Assembly (NCBI RefSeq): GCF_013839445.1
Contig: NZ_JACDIT010000001.1
Location: forward strand, 248,001 to 312,000
Length of the DNA: 64,000 bases
Direction: 5' to 3'
From: Chthonobacter albigriseus
GTDB lineage: Bacteria > Pseudomonadota > Alphaproteobacteria > Rhizobiales > Pleomorphomonadaceae
Position numbers and translations under genes: made by a program
Notes under the pieces: model-generated
Told to the model about the DNA's origin: nothing
What the model saw: only the letters and a program-made list of their open reading frames with translations
The model's database searches: none
In this document: positions 27,165 to 35,702 of the stretch, one piece after another
Numbering within the stretch: position 1 is the stretch's first letter
Layout: the number at the start of each line of letters is the position of its first letter

Positions 27165-27842
27165 CTACCCCACCACCACCACGTGCAGGCTGCGCGGCCC
27201 GTGCGCGCCGAGCAGCAGCGTCTGCTCGATGTCGGCGCTGCGCGACGGCCCCGTCACCATGTTCACCGTGCGCGGCAGCTGGCCGACGCCGAAGCGTGCC
27301 CTCAGGCCCTCGAAGACGGCTTCCGCGTCGCCCACCACGTCGGCGGCGTCGAGCACCACCACGTGGACGTCGGGCAGGAAGTTCAGCGTAGTCGGGTTGG
27401 CCGGGCCAGAGGTCAGGGCCAGCGTGCCCGTTTCGGCGATGCCCGCGTCGGCGTGGCTGACGCAGACGAGGTCACGGCCGTCGCTCCGGCCGAAAGCCAC
27501 CGAGAGCTGCGGCTCGCGGCTCCAGTCCACCGCCTCCAGCCGCGGGTCGGCGCCCATCCGCACCGCCTGCGGCAGGTTGTGACGGCGCAGGTAGTCGGCC
27601 ACCGCGCGGGGCACGTCGGCGGGGGAAGCGACGCGTTCGGTCGTTGCCTGCACGGCCTCGATCTTGGTGATGAAGAGCGCCACGCGGGCGTCGTGCTCGA
27701 TCTGGCCGCGGGCGGGGATGACGCCGCGCGGGGCGCGTGCCAGCCGGTCGGCGACGGCGGCGCGGCGGTTGATTTCGGTGCCGGACACCCCGAGCGAGCG
27801 GCGGACGCGGCCGAGGATGGCGTCGCGGGCGGTGGTGGTCAC
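27165..27842 (-). CDS. lutC: Lactate utilisation protein C
   Basis: 225 residues, LUD (DUF162) domain, with VCVSHADAGIAETGTLAL and GPSRSADIEQTLLLGAHGP. It is the third component of the LutABC L-lactate oxidation complex. GTG 27842 is chosen: it overlaps the lutB stop (GTGA) and has AGGAGG about 8 bases upstream inside the lutB end. An ATG at 27866 would add 8 residues, mostly glutamates. Confidence 0.93.
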   Translation of the reverse strand: MTTTARDAILGRVRRSLGVSGTEINRRAAVADRLARAPRGVIPARGQIEHDARVALFITKIEAVQATTERVASPADVPRAVADYLRRHNLPQAVRMGADPRLEAVDWSREPQLSVAFGRSDGRDLVCVSHADAGIAETGTLALTSGPANPTTLNFLPDVHVVVLDAADVVGDAEAVFEGLRARFGVGQLPRTVNMVTGPSRSADIEQTLLLGAHGPRSLHVVVVG

Positions 27843-29260
27843 GAGGCTTTCCTCCTCTTCGCCCATTGCGCCTGGAAGGTCTCGCCCTCCGGCGCGGGGA
27901 AGTCGCGGTAGGTGGTCCAGCCGGAGGCGAGCGGCAGGCTGGCGAAGCGGCCCTTGGCGCGACCCATCAGCCCGAGCCCGCCCATCGCGACGCGGGTCGC
28001 CAACTGGTAGACCCGCGGACGCTTGGCGAACCAGGCCCAGGTCTTCAGGCCCCAGCGCGCCGCCTTCGGCTGCAGGTGCTGCTCGAACTCGCGCTCCCGC
28101 CAGTGCCGCATCATCTTCGGCAACGGAATGCGCATCGGGCAGACGCTCTCGCAGCGGCCGCAGAAGGTGGAGGCGTTCGGCAGGTGACCGCTCTTGTCCA
28201 CGCCGATCAGCGTCGGCGTCAGCACCGCGCCCATCGGGCCCGGATAGACCCAGCCGTAGGCGTGGCCGCCGATCGCATGGTAGACGGGACAGTGGTTCAT
28301 GCAGGCGCCGCAGCGGATGCAGCGGAGCATGTCCTCGAAGTCGGTGCCCAGCATCGACGAGCGACCGTTGTCCAGGATCACCACGTGGTAGTCGTCCGGC
28401 CCGTCCGGGTCCTCCGGCCGGCGCGGGCCGGTGGAGAAGGTGGTGTAGACACTCATCTCCTGGCCGGTCGCCGACCGGGCCAGCACGCGCAGGATCTGGC
28501 CGACGTCGTTGAGCGTCGGCGTGATCTTCTCGATCGAGGCGATCACGATGTGGGTGCGCGGCAGGATCTGGGTGAGATCGCCGTTGCCCTCGTTGGTGAC
28601 GATCACCGAGGTGCCGGTCTCCGCGATCAGGAAGTTCGCGCCGGTGATGCCGACGTCGGCAGCGAGAAACTTGGCGCGCAGTTCGCCGCGCGCTTCTGCC
28701 AGCAGCGTGGTCGGCTCGGAAAGGTCGCGCTTGGGGTCCAGGTGGGTGTGAACCCGGCGGAACTCGGCCTCCACCTCCTCCTTGTTGACGTGCACGGCGG
28801 GGGCGATGATGTGGCTCGGCGCTTCCCCGCGGAGCTGGATGATGTACTCGCCGAGGTCGGTCTCCACCGGCACGACCCCGTTCGCCTCCAGGTACTGGTT
28901 GAGGCCGATCTCCTCGGAGATCATCGACTTGCCCTTGGTGACGGTCTTCGCGCCCTTCTGGCGGCAGATCTCGAGGATGATCTTGCGCGCGGCGTCGGCG
29001 TCCTCGGCGAAGTGCACGTGGCCGCCGGCCTCCGTCACCTTGCGCTCGTAGGCCTCCAGGTAGAGATCCAGGTGCTGCAGCGTGTGGTTCTTGATGTCGC
29101 GCGCGTTGTCACGCAGCGCCTCGAACTCGGGCAGCGCGGCGGCGGAGGCCGCGCGCCGACCGATGAAGTTCACCTCCACATTGCCCATCGCCTTCTGCAG
29201 CGGCGGGTTCTGCAGCGCCTCGTGGGCGTTCTTCTTGAACCGGGGGGACGTGATCTGCAT
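27839..29260 (-). CDS. lutB: Lactate utilisation iron-sulfur protein LutB
   Basis: 473 residues. LUD domain (about 60-300; KGAKTVTKGKSMISEEIGLN, ADVGITGANFLIAETGTSV) followed by a ferredoxin-like region with CIRCGACMNHCP and CGRCESVCP binding two [4Fe-4S] clusters. It takes part in L-lactate oxidation to pyruvate. ATG 29260 is 9 bp after the stop of the DUF29 gene. Confidence 0.95.
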   Translation of the reverse strand: MQITSPRFKKNAHEALQNPPLQKAMGNVEVNFIGRRAASAAALPEFEALRDNARDIKNHTLQHLDLYLEAYERKVTEAGGHVHFAEDADAARKIILEICRQKGAKTVTKGKSMISEEIGLNQYLEANGVVPVETDLGEYIIQLRGEAPSHIIAPAVHVNKEEVEAEFRRVHTHLDPKRDLSEPTTLLAEARGELRAKFLAADVGITGANFLIAETGTSVIVTNEGNGDLTQILPRTHIVIASIEKITPTLNDVGQILRVLARSATGQEMSVYTTFSTGPRRPEDPDGPDDYHVVILDNGRSSMLGTDFEDMLRCIRCGACMNHCPVYHAIGGHAYGWVYPGPMGAVLTPTLIGVDKSGHLPNASTFCGRCESVCPMRIPLPKMMRHWREREFEQHLQPKAARWGLKTWAWFAKRPRVYQLATRVAMGGLGLMGRAKGRFASLPLASGWTTYRDFPAPEGETFQAQWAKRRKAS

Positions 29261-29269
29261 GGGGTGCGC

Positions 29270-29734
29270 TTACTCGGGGAGGAAGTCGGGATTTCGGAGT
29301 TGGTCGAGGGTGTAGGGGCACGTTTTCGGGAATGCGGTGCGCGGCAGACCCGTTTCCCGGGCCGCATCACGGACCGCGCGCGGATAGGCCCAGGTCACCA
29401 GTTCCTCGGCCCGTCCCGCCAAGGACCTGTTCATGTCTTCGCGGTCCTCAATGTTGGCCCGCTCGCGACCGATCGTGTTCGACCAGGATCTGGTCCGCTT
29501 CGATGGCTGGTGAACCCATTTCAGGAGATGGATGAGCAGCACCCGGTAGAATGAGGCGAGGGCATGCTCCTGTTCACGTCCCATGCTCTCGAGTTCCTCG
29601 ATCACATTCGGCAAATCGATGGCATGCATATTTCCCGATCGAAGCAGTTCGGCCTGGTCTACCGACCACTGCTGGAAATCGGTTTTGTAGTCGGCGTATC
29701 GGGCCGTGCCGGGCTTTTCCTTGGCGCGCGCCAT
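29270..29734 (-). CDS. DUF29 family protein
   Basis: 154 residues. The DUF29 pattern is YKTDFQQWSVDQAELLRSG, VIEELESMGREQEHALASF, and LLKWVHQPSKRTRSW. Function unknown; the family is scattered and often found as lone insertions. It sits between lutA and lutB in the same direction, with tight junctions on both sides, but has no known link to lactate use. ATG 29734 has GGGAGA 6 bases upstream; an in-frame ATG at 29773 would start only 4 bp after lutA. Confidence 0.88.
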   Translation of the reverse strand: MARAKEKPGTARYADYKTDFQQWSVDQAELLRSGNMHAIDLPNVIEELESMGREQEHALASFYRVLLIHLLKWVHQPSKRTRSWSNTIGRERANIEDREDMNRSLAGRAEELVTWAYPRAVRDAARETGLPRTAFPKTCPYTLDQLRNPDFLPE

Positions 29735-29776
29735 GTCCGTCTCCCGAGAAGTGTCCGCAGGCGACTCCATCATGCC

Positions 29777-30571
29777 TCAATCGCGCCCCTTGCGCTTCTC
29801 TCCGATCGCCGGCCCTTCCACCATGCCCGCCAGCACCTCGGCGACGTGACGGACTTCGACGCCCGAACCCTCGCGCTTCAGCTTGCCGGCCATGTTCATC
29901 AGGCAGCCGAGGTCGCCGGCGAGCAGCGTGCCGGCGCCGGCCTCGCGGATGTTTTTGGTCTTCTTCGACACGATCTTGTCGGAGATCTCGCCGTACTTGA
30001 CGCAGAAGGTGCCGCCGAAGCCGCAGCAGACGTCGGTGTCCTTCATCTCCTTCAGCGTCAGGCCGTCGACCGTGCCGAGGAGCGAACGCGGCTGCGCCTT
30101 GATGCCGAGTTCCCGCAGGCCCGAACAACTGTCGTGGTAGGTCACAGAGCCCTCGAAGGCGGCCTCCACCTGCGTCACGCCCATGACGTCGACCAGGAAG
30201 CTCACCAGCTCGAATGTCTTGCCCGCAAGCGCGTCCGCGCGCGGCCACCAGTTGGGATCACCGTGGAAGAGTTCGCCGTAGTGGGCCTTGATCATCCCCG
30301 CGCAGGAGCCCGACGGCGCCACCACGAAGTCGTAGCCCTCGAAGGCGCGGATCACGCCCTCGGCCACGGCGCGGGCGTCGGCCCGGTCGCCGGAGTTGTA
30401 GGCGGGCTGGCCGCAGCAGGTCTGCGCGGCCGGCACCTCGACGATGCAGCCGGCGTCCTCCAGCAGCTTCACGGCGGCGAAACCCACCGTCGGGCGGAAC
30501 AGGTCCACCAGGCAGGTCACGAACAGGGCCACGCGAGGTTTCGAGCCGGCAGCGGCGGCGGGTGCGGTCAT
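29777..30571 (-). CDS. lutA: Lactate utilisation protein LutA (CCG-domain Fe-S oxidoreductase)
   Basis: 264 residues with two CCG domains: QTCCGQPAYNSG near residue 50 and DVCCGFGGTFCVKYGEIS near 188. It supplies the Fe-S reductase component of LutABC. Its ATG overlaps the end of the regulator gene by four bases, so regulator and enzyme genes are translationally coupled. Confidence 0.94.
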   Translation of the reverse strand: MTAPAAAAGSKPRVALFVTCLVDLFRPTVGFAAVKLLEDAGCIVEVPAAQTCCGQPAYNSGDRADARAVAEGVIRAFEGYDFVVAPSGSCAGMIKAHYGELFHGDPNWWPRADALAGKTFELVSFLVDVMGVTQVEAAFEGSVTYHDSCSGLRELGIKAQPRSLLGTVDGLTLKEMKDTDVCCGFGGTFCVKYGEISDKIVSKKTKNIREAGAGTLLAGDLGCLMNMAGKLKREGSGVEVRHVAEVLAGMVEGPAIGEKRKGRD

Positions 30572-31416
30572 CTCGTCAGTCTCTCATGGTGGTCGGCCGC
30601 CGTTTCGGCGGGTATCGACGGGCGGCGGCCGCGGCGCGGCTCGGTCTTCAAGCGTCCGGCGGCAAGCGCGAGGCGCATCTCGGCCACCTCGGCGCGGGCC
30701 ACTTGGTCCTGCCGGTCGCGGACGGCGGCGGTGACGTAGGTCATGTGGGCGGCGGCCGCTTCCCGCGCCGCGGCGGGATCGCCGGCGAGGATGGCGTCGT
30801 AGATCGCCCGGTGCTGGGCGAACAGGCGGTCGCGGCTGTCGGCGTGGGTATAGAGCAGGCCGCGGTTGTAGAACACGCCCTCCTCCAGCAGCCGGTAGCA
30901 GGCGCGCAGGGTGTGGAGGAGCACGCTGTTGTGGGCACACTCCGACACGGCCTTGTGGAACTCCACATCCAGTTCGGCCTCGCGCCGGAAATCCTTCTCC
31001 GCGTGCGCCGCCTCCAGCGCCGCCATGATGCCGGAGAGCAGCGCCCGGTCGGCGGCGGTGGCGCGCTCGGCGGCCATGCCGGCGGCCACGGCGTCCATCT
31101 CGCGGCGGAATTCCAGGTAATCGGCTGCTGCCTTCGGATGGTTGCGGATCAGCGCCGCCACCGGCTCGCGGAACACCTCGCCGATCACGTCGGCGATGAA
31201 GGTGCCGCCGCCGTGGCGGGTCGCCACCAGCCCGCGGGTCTCAAGGTCGGTGAGCGCGTCGCGCAAGGTCGGGCGGGAGACGTCAAACGACTTGGCCAGT
31301 TCGCGCTCGGCCGGAAGCCGGTCGCCGGGCCGCAGCACGCCGTCTAGGATCAAGGCCTCGATCTGCGCCACAACCGCGTCGGCGGTACGGTTCTCCTTGA
31401 CCTCGCGGAACAGCAT
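30568..31416 (-). CDS. GntR-family (FadR/FCD type) regulator, LldR-like
   Basis: 282 residues. N-terminal winged helix (about 10-75; PGDRLPAERELAKSF and SRPTLRDALTDLETRGL) and C-terminal FCD ligand-binding helices with the metal-ligand-like FHKAVSE and HRAIYDAI. Family members near lut or glc genes sense lactate or glycolate and repress them. First gene of the unit, with a strong palindromic operator just upstream, implying autoregulation of the whole locus. The last 40 residues are Arg-rich and probably disordered. Confidence 0.92.
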   Translation of the reverse strand: MLFREVKENRTADAVVAQIEALILDGVLRPGDRLPAERELAKSFDVSRPTLRDALTDLETRGLVATRHGGGTFIADVIGEVFREPVAALIRNHPKAAADYLEFRREMDAVAAGMAAERATAADRALLSGIMAALEAAHAEKDFRREAELDVEFHKAVSECAHNSVLLHTLRACYRLLEEGVFYNRGLLYTHADSRDRLFAQHRAIYDAILAGDPAAAREAAAAHMTYVTAAVRDRQDQVARAEVAEMRLALAAGRLKTEPRRGRRPSIPAETAADHHERLTR

Positions 31417-31460
31417 GGCGATCCTCCGCCGATACGGGAGGTCCTCCCGGTCGCCATCAC

Positions 31461-31504
31461 CCTATGCCAGTTCGCGGCAAGTGGTCAAGCAAACTGACCA
31501 CTTG
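31461..31504 (-). promoter_or_regulatory. Promoter and GntR operator of the lactate/glycolate locus
   Basis: CAAGTGGTCA-N7-TGACCACTTG (31478-31504), a perfect 10-bp dyad with the TGGTC...GACCA core of FadR-type operators. On the minus strand it contains -35 TTGACC (31488-31483), followed after 16 bp by -10 CATAGG (31466-31461). A repressor on the dyad would cover the -35. The regulator start is 45 bp further along. Confidence 0.75.
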
Positions 31505-31605
31505 TTTCCGGAGCTGCGGCCCTTGCTCCCATCCCGCGACTCCCCGACAAAGGGTACAAGGGACATGGGGGCGCCGAGGCAGCGCCCCGGCGGGGAGGGA
31601 CGTCG

Positions 31606-32925
31606 ATGGCGGGGGCGGATCTGCAGGCGCTGGCAAGTCACGGGCTGTGGCCCGCGCATCCGTTGCGGGGCCGCATCCTCGGCGAGGTGCACGCGCGCCC
31701 CTTCCGGCTGATCGCGACGCCCCGCGTGTTCCTCCACTACGCCTTCCAGACGCCGCCGGCATCGGCCCACGTGGACCGCGCGTTCCTGCAGGAATTCTGC
31801 CGGCGACACGGCGCTGAGGGGCCCGGACCGGACGCCAAGGTCTACCAGATCCAGGTGGCCGGCGGCACGCTGCGCTGGGAGCAGTTCACCGAGATCACCA
31901 CCTACACCTTCGACTGCGCTCTGAAGCCCGGGGCCGGGCCGTTCTCGCCGGTCGCCAGCGATCCCTTCGGCGCCGGCTTCCGCGCGCCGGGCGAACTGCT
32001 CGTCGCCACCCGGCTCGACCTCGTCACCGAGGCGATGGTGCCGCCGGAGAGCGGCGGGCCGATGGCCCACTTCGAGGAAGTCTGGGTTTCGGCCTCGCAG
32101 GTGGTCGACCGCACCGCCCTGATCATCACCGACTTCCGCGTCGACCGGGACGGACGGACGCGGATCCTCATCGTCGACCAGGGCCTGCATGCCCGGCAGG
32201 CCGGCGCGCTGGTCCAGCGGCTGCTGGAGATCGAGACCTACCGCACCTTCGCCATGCTCGGCCTGCCGGAGGCGCAGGCGCAGGGCCCGCTGATCAGCCG
32301 GATCGAGCGGCAAATGGTGGACATCGCCGGCGCCGCGCGCGACAGCGAGGGCCTGGAGAAGAACCGCACCCTCCTCAACAACATCTCCAATCTGTCCGCC
32401 GAAATCGAAGCCGCGGCGGCCGAGACGGCCTACCGCTTCGGTGCTTCGCGGGCCTATGACGAGATCGTCGGCCTGCGCCTTGCGGCGATCCGCGAGGAGC
32501 CCTTCGAGGGCTATTCCACCTGGGGCGCGTTCCTTGCCCGGCGGACCGCGCCCGCGATGCGGACCCTGCAGTCGATCCAGGACCGGCAGCAGGACCTCTC
32601 GGTCAAGCTCGGCCGCGCCGCCAACCTGCTCCGGACCCGCGTCGACGTGGAGCTCGAGCAGCAGAACCGCGAACTCCTGGAATCGATGAACCGCCGCGCC
32701 CGCCTTCAGCTGCGCCTGCAGCAGACGGTGGAAGGCCTCTCCGTCGCCGCCGTCAGCTACTACATCGTCGGCCTCGTCGGCTACTTCGCCAAAGGCGGCC
32801 ACTTCGTTGGCCTGGAGCTCGACCCCGCCCTCGTCACCGCCCTCTCCGTCATCCCCGTCATGCTCCTCGTCTGGTGGACCGTCCAACGCATCCGCAAGAA
32901 GCACACCGGCGAGGATCACGGGTGA
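31606..32925 (+). CDS. DUF3422 family membrane protein
   Basis: 439 residues. The family opening is HPLRGRILGEVHARPFRLIATPRV, and the C-terminus has two hydrophobic segments (about 377-397 and 404-424) after a coiled-coil-like region (LQSIQDRQQDLSVKLGRAANLLRTRVDVELEQQNRE). It is probably an inner-membrane protein with a large cytoplasmic domain; function unknown. Divergent from the lactate locus, with the GntR operator between them, so cross-regulation is possible. Confidence 0.9.
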   Translation: MAGADLQALASHGLWPAHPLRGRILGEVHARPFRLIATPRVFLHYAFQTPPASAHVDRAFLQEFCRRHGAEGPGPDAKVYQIQVAGGTLRWEQFTEITTYTFDCALKPGAGPFSPVASDPFGAGFRAPGELLVATRLDLVTEAMVPPESGGPMAHFEEVWVSASQVVDRTALIITDFRVDRDGRTRILIVDQGLHARQAGALVQRLLEIETYRTFAMLGLPEAQAQGPLISRIERQMVDIAGAARDSEGLEKNRTLLNNISNLSAEIEAAAAETAYRFGASRAYDEIVGLRLAAIREEPFEGYSTWGAFLARRTAPAMRTLQSIQDRQQDLSVKLGRAANLLRTRVDVELEQQNRELLESMNRRARLQLRLQQTVEGLSVAAVSYYIVGLVGYFAKGGHFVGLELDPALVTALSVIPVMLLVWWTVQRIRKKHTGEDHG

Positions 32926-32974
32926 GGCGGACGGGAGGCTGTGCGCAGTGGGCGTTCCCCACCCGCCTCCCTCT

Positions 32975-33091
32975 CCGCCGTCATGGTCCGCGCAGGCGGA
33001 CCACCCACGAATTTTGTAAACGCGATCGGAGCGCCCTCTGCCGCGCTAGAAATGCGTGGGTGGTCCGTCGGCGCGGACCATGACGGCGGAC
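32975..33091. repeat. REP-like palindromic element, copy 2 (degenerate)
   Basis: 117 bp between the convergent DUF3422 and LysR genes. Arms CCGTCATGGTCCGCGC... (from 32979) and ...GCGCGGACCATGACGG (to 33087) match over most of 37 bp, but the right-arm hairpin loop has changed (TCGGCG instead of a tetraloop) and the left arm has GAATTT for GCATTT. The outer flanks TCCG/CGGA add pairing. Confidence 0.88.
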
Positions 33092-33109
33092 GGTGGTAAC
33101 AACAGCCCC

Positions 33110-34033
33110 CTACCCTCGCCCCAGCACCCCTTCCAGTCCCGCGTCCCAGTAGGGCTCCGGCCCGTAGAGCCCTGCGAGGAAGTCGATGAACAGGCGGACC
33201 TTGGCCGGCAGGAAGCGGCGGCTGGGGTAGACGGCGTGGACGGCGACGTGACGGGAGCCGCGGAACTGCGGCAGCACCACTTTCAGGCGGCCGGCGGAGA
33301 GGTCCGGGCCGACGTCCCAGGTGGAGCGGAGCGCGATGCCCACCCCGGCGAGGCAGAGTTCGCGGATCACCTCCGACGAATTGGTCTGGATCGCACCCGA
33401 GGCGTGGACGGCCACCTCGCCGGCCGGCCCCTCCAGCCGCCAGGGGTCCTGGTGGGCGGCCGCCAGGCAGACGTGGGTCTCCAGATCGGACAGCCGCTCC
33501 GGCACGCCGTGCCGCTCCAGGTAGCCGGGGGTGGCGCAGAGCATGCGATGGTTCGGCGCGAGTCGGCGGACGACGAGGCTGGAGTCGGCCAGCGCGCCGA
33601 TCCGGATCGCCAGGTCGAAGCCCTCGCCGATCACATCGACGAACTCGTCGGAGAGGATCAGGTTGACGATCAGTCCGCGGTTACGCTCCATGAAGCGGCC
33701 GAGATAGGGCGCCACATGCAGCCGTCCGAAGGTGGTGGGGGCGGAGATCTTCAGCGTTCCCTGCGCGATCGCCGATTTCCGCGACACGTAGGCCTCGGCC
33801 TCCTCGATGGATGAGAGGATCGCCACCACCCGCTCGTGGAAGCCGATCCCGGCCTCGGTCAGGGCGATCTGGCGCGTGGTGCGCTGGAACAGCAGCGTGC
33901 CGAGCCGTTCCTCCAACCGCCGGATCCGCTTGGACACCACCGCCGGCGACAGCCCGAGCGCCCGTCCCGCGCCGGACATGGACCCGGCGGCGACCACGCG
34001 CGCGAAGATCTGGAGGTCGTGGATGTCCTGCAT
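33110..34033 (-). CDS. LysR-family transcriptional regulator
   Basis: 307 residues. N-terminal HTH (DLQIFARVVAAGSMSGAGRALGLS, then PAVVSKRIRRLEERLGTLLF), then a periplasmic-binding-fold effector domain of the type seen in DsdC/CrgA-like members. No divergent partner gene is present, since the gene upstream is also on the minus strand, so the target is unclear. ATG 34033 starts at the conserved MQDIHDLQIF. Confidence 0.92.
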   Translation of the reverse strand: MQDIHDLQIFARVVAAGSMSGAGRALGLSPAVVSKRIRRLEERLGTLLFQRTTRQIALTEAGIGFHERVVAILSSIEEAEAYVSRKSAIAQGTLKISAPTTFGRLHVAPYLGRFMERNRGLIVNLILSDEFVDVIGEGFDLAIRIGALADSSLVVRRLAPNHRMLCATPGYLERHGVPERLSDLETHVCLAAAHQDPWRLEGPAGEVAVHASGAIQTNSSEVIRELCLAGVGIALRSTWDVGPDLSAGRLKVVLPQFRGSRHVAVHAVYPSRRFLPAKVRLFIDFLAGLYGPEPYWDAGLEGVLGRG

Positions 34034-34100
34034 GGGCGGCGCGTCCGGTTCCGGGTGGCGCCAGAGTACCCAAACCCGACCGCCCGTGCAGGGTCCGACC

Positions 34101-34133
34101 AAAAAAGATGCGGAGCCGCGCGAGCGGCTCCGC
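34101..34133 (-). terminator. Intrinsic terminator of the phoX-like gene
   Basis: Perfect stem GCGGAGCCG (34110-34118) with CGGCTCCGC (34125-34133); six A residues (34101-34106) give the T-run on the minus strand. Begins 28 bp past the stop codon at 34161. Confidence 0.88.
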
Positions 34134-34160
34134 AGGTCGTCTCAATCCACTGGAAAAGTC

Positions 34161-35597
34161 TTACTTCTTGAAACCGGTGATGCGGATCAGATCGTCCGTC
34201 GCGAAACCGTCCACCTTCGGCATCGCCTTGTCGTCGGAATGCTGGATGGAGACGTAGGCGACGGTGCCCGAAGCGTCGAAGATGAAGCCGGTCGGCTCGG
34301 CGGAGGTGTCCTTTACCGACAGCATCTTCACGCAGCCGTCGGTCTTGATGTCGCGGTCGGCGCCATCCGGCAGGCAGGCGAAGATGTCGCCGTTGGAATG
34401 GTCCTCCACAACGTAGAGAGTCCCGGTGCCCGGCTGGAAATCCAGGTTGTCGAAGGAGTTGAAGTCCGCGTCGCCCTCGACGAAGCGGTTGAACACGGTG
34501 GTGAACTTCACCTTGCCCTTGGCGTCGGCCGTGGGGATTTCGAGCGGCTTCTGATCCACCGCGCAGATCACCTCGGCGTAGTTGCGCGCGGCCTCGTTGC
34601 CGGTGTTGGCGAAGCAGAAGCGGATGCCCTCGCCGGCGTAGAGCGGGTCGGTGTGAAGGTCTTCCGGCCGGTAGAAGCCGGTCGCGCCCTTGGCGTCGGC
34701 GTCCGCGCGGGCGTCGGCCGGTTCGATCTCGATCCAGTCGCCGGCGCCGATCTCGCAGCCCTGGCCATACTGCACCTTGTCGCCCTGGCAGGACGCCCGG
34801 AAGGCATAGGTCTTGCCGGCGGCGAAGGGCGATGCGTCCAGGGTCGTGACCGGCTGACCGGTCCACGGCGCGGCGGGAATGAACTTGTAGAGCGCGCCGC
34901 CATCTGCCTCCGGTCCTGCGGTGCCGGGGCGCAGTTCGTCGCCGCCGTAGACCACGCCCTCGCGGGTCATCGTGAACCCTTCCCAGGCCATGGTCGGCAT
35001 CGCGAGCCGCACCGCGATGTCCGCCGACGTGGTCTCGCCCGAAGCCCGGTTCATCACCGTCTCGTTGGTCGTCTCCAGCGGCTTGAGGAGTTCGTAGGCC
35101 TTGCCGTCATCCTCCTCCTCGGTCGCCAACACCGTGTTCCACGGCGTGGTGCGGATGCCGTCGCAGGCGGCCATGCCACGCAGGATAGTCTCCACCTTGC
35201 CGGTGGCCAGGTCGATGCGCTGGACCGAGGGGTTGAACTTCAGGGCGCCGTCAGCCGCCTTGCTGAATTCCCGATCGCTTTCGATGCAGGCGATCAGGTG
35301 CGTCGGCTTCTCCAACGGGTAGAAGGCCATCATGTCGAGGTCGTTGGCGACGTCGCGGGACAGGAACTCGGCCTTGAGGCCCTTGGCGAGAATGATGCTG
35401 TCGGTGGGGAGATGCGCGGGCTGGCGGTAGCCTTCCTCCGGCGATTCACCCGCGGAAGGTCCGATCCCGGCCTCGAACCCGAAGCGGACGCCCACCTGCG
35501 CGTTCAACATCTTCTCCACCGCGACACCGAAATCCTCGGCCGATGCCGAACCGGCGCACAGGATCAGGCCCGCTGCCAACAGTGTTTGCTTGTTCAT
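34161..35597 (-). CDS. PhoX-like (DUF839) secreted beta-propeller protein
   Basis: 478 residues with a Sec signal peptide (LLAAGLILCAGSASAED). PhoX/DUF839 landmarks are TPWNTVLATEEEDDG, GFYRPEDLH, FDNLDFQPGTGTLYVVEDHS and GFIFDASGTVAYVSIQH. PhoX enzymes are calcium-iron alkaline phosphatases, but classical ones carry a Tat signal and are longer; this one has no twin arginine, so phosphatase activity is plausible rather than shown. Terminator downstream; monocistronic. Confidence 0.85.
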   Translation of the reverse strand: MNKQTLLAAGLILCAGSASAEDFGVAVEKMLNAQVGVRFGFEAGIGPSAGESPEEGYRQPAHLPTDSIILAKGLKAEFLSRDVANDLDMMAFYPLEKPTHLIACIESDREFSKAADGALKFNPSVQRIDLATGKVETILRGMAACDGIRTTPWNTVLATEEEDDGKAYELLKPLETTNETVMNRASGETTSADIAVRLAMPTMAWEGFTMTREGVVYGGDELRPGTAGPEADGGALYKFIPAAPWTGQPVTTLDASPFAAGKTYAFRASCQGDKVQYGQGCEIGAGDWIEIEPADARADADAKGATGFYRPEDLHTDPLYAGEGIRFCFANTGNEAARNYAEVICAVDQKPLEIPTADAKGKVKFTTVFNRFVEGDADFNSFDNLDFQPGTGTLYVVEDHSNGDIFACLPDGADRDIKTDGCVKMLSVKDTSAEPTGFIFDASGTVAYVSIQHSDDKAMPKVDGFATDDLIRITGFKK

Positions 35598-35702
35598 GAC
35601 GACCCCCGCGGGCGGCCCGACGCCGCCCTTCGCCGACGACCGTAGGAGCGTGGTGTTACACCTCTTTGGAGGATCGATGACGTTTCGCCGTCACCCGTCG
35701 GC

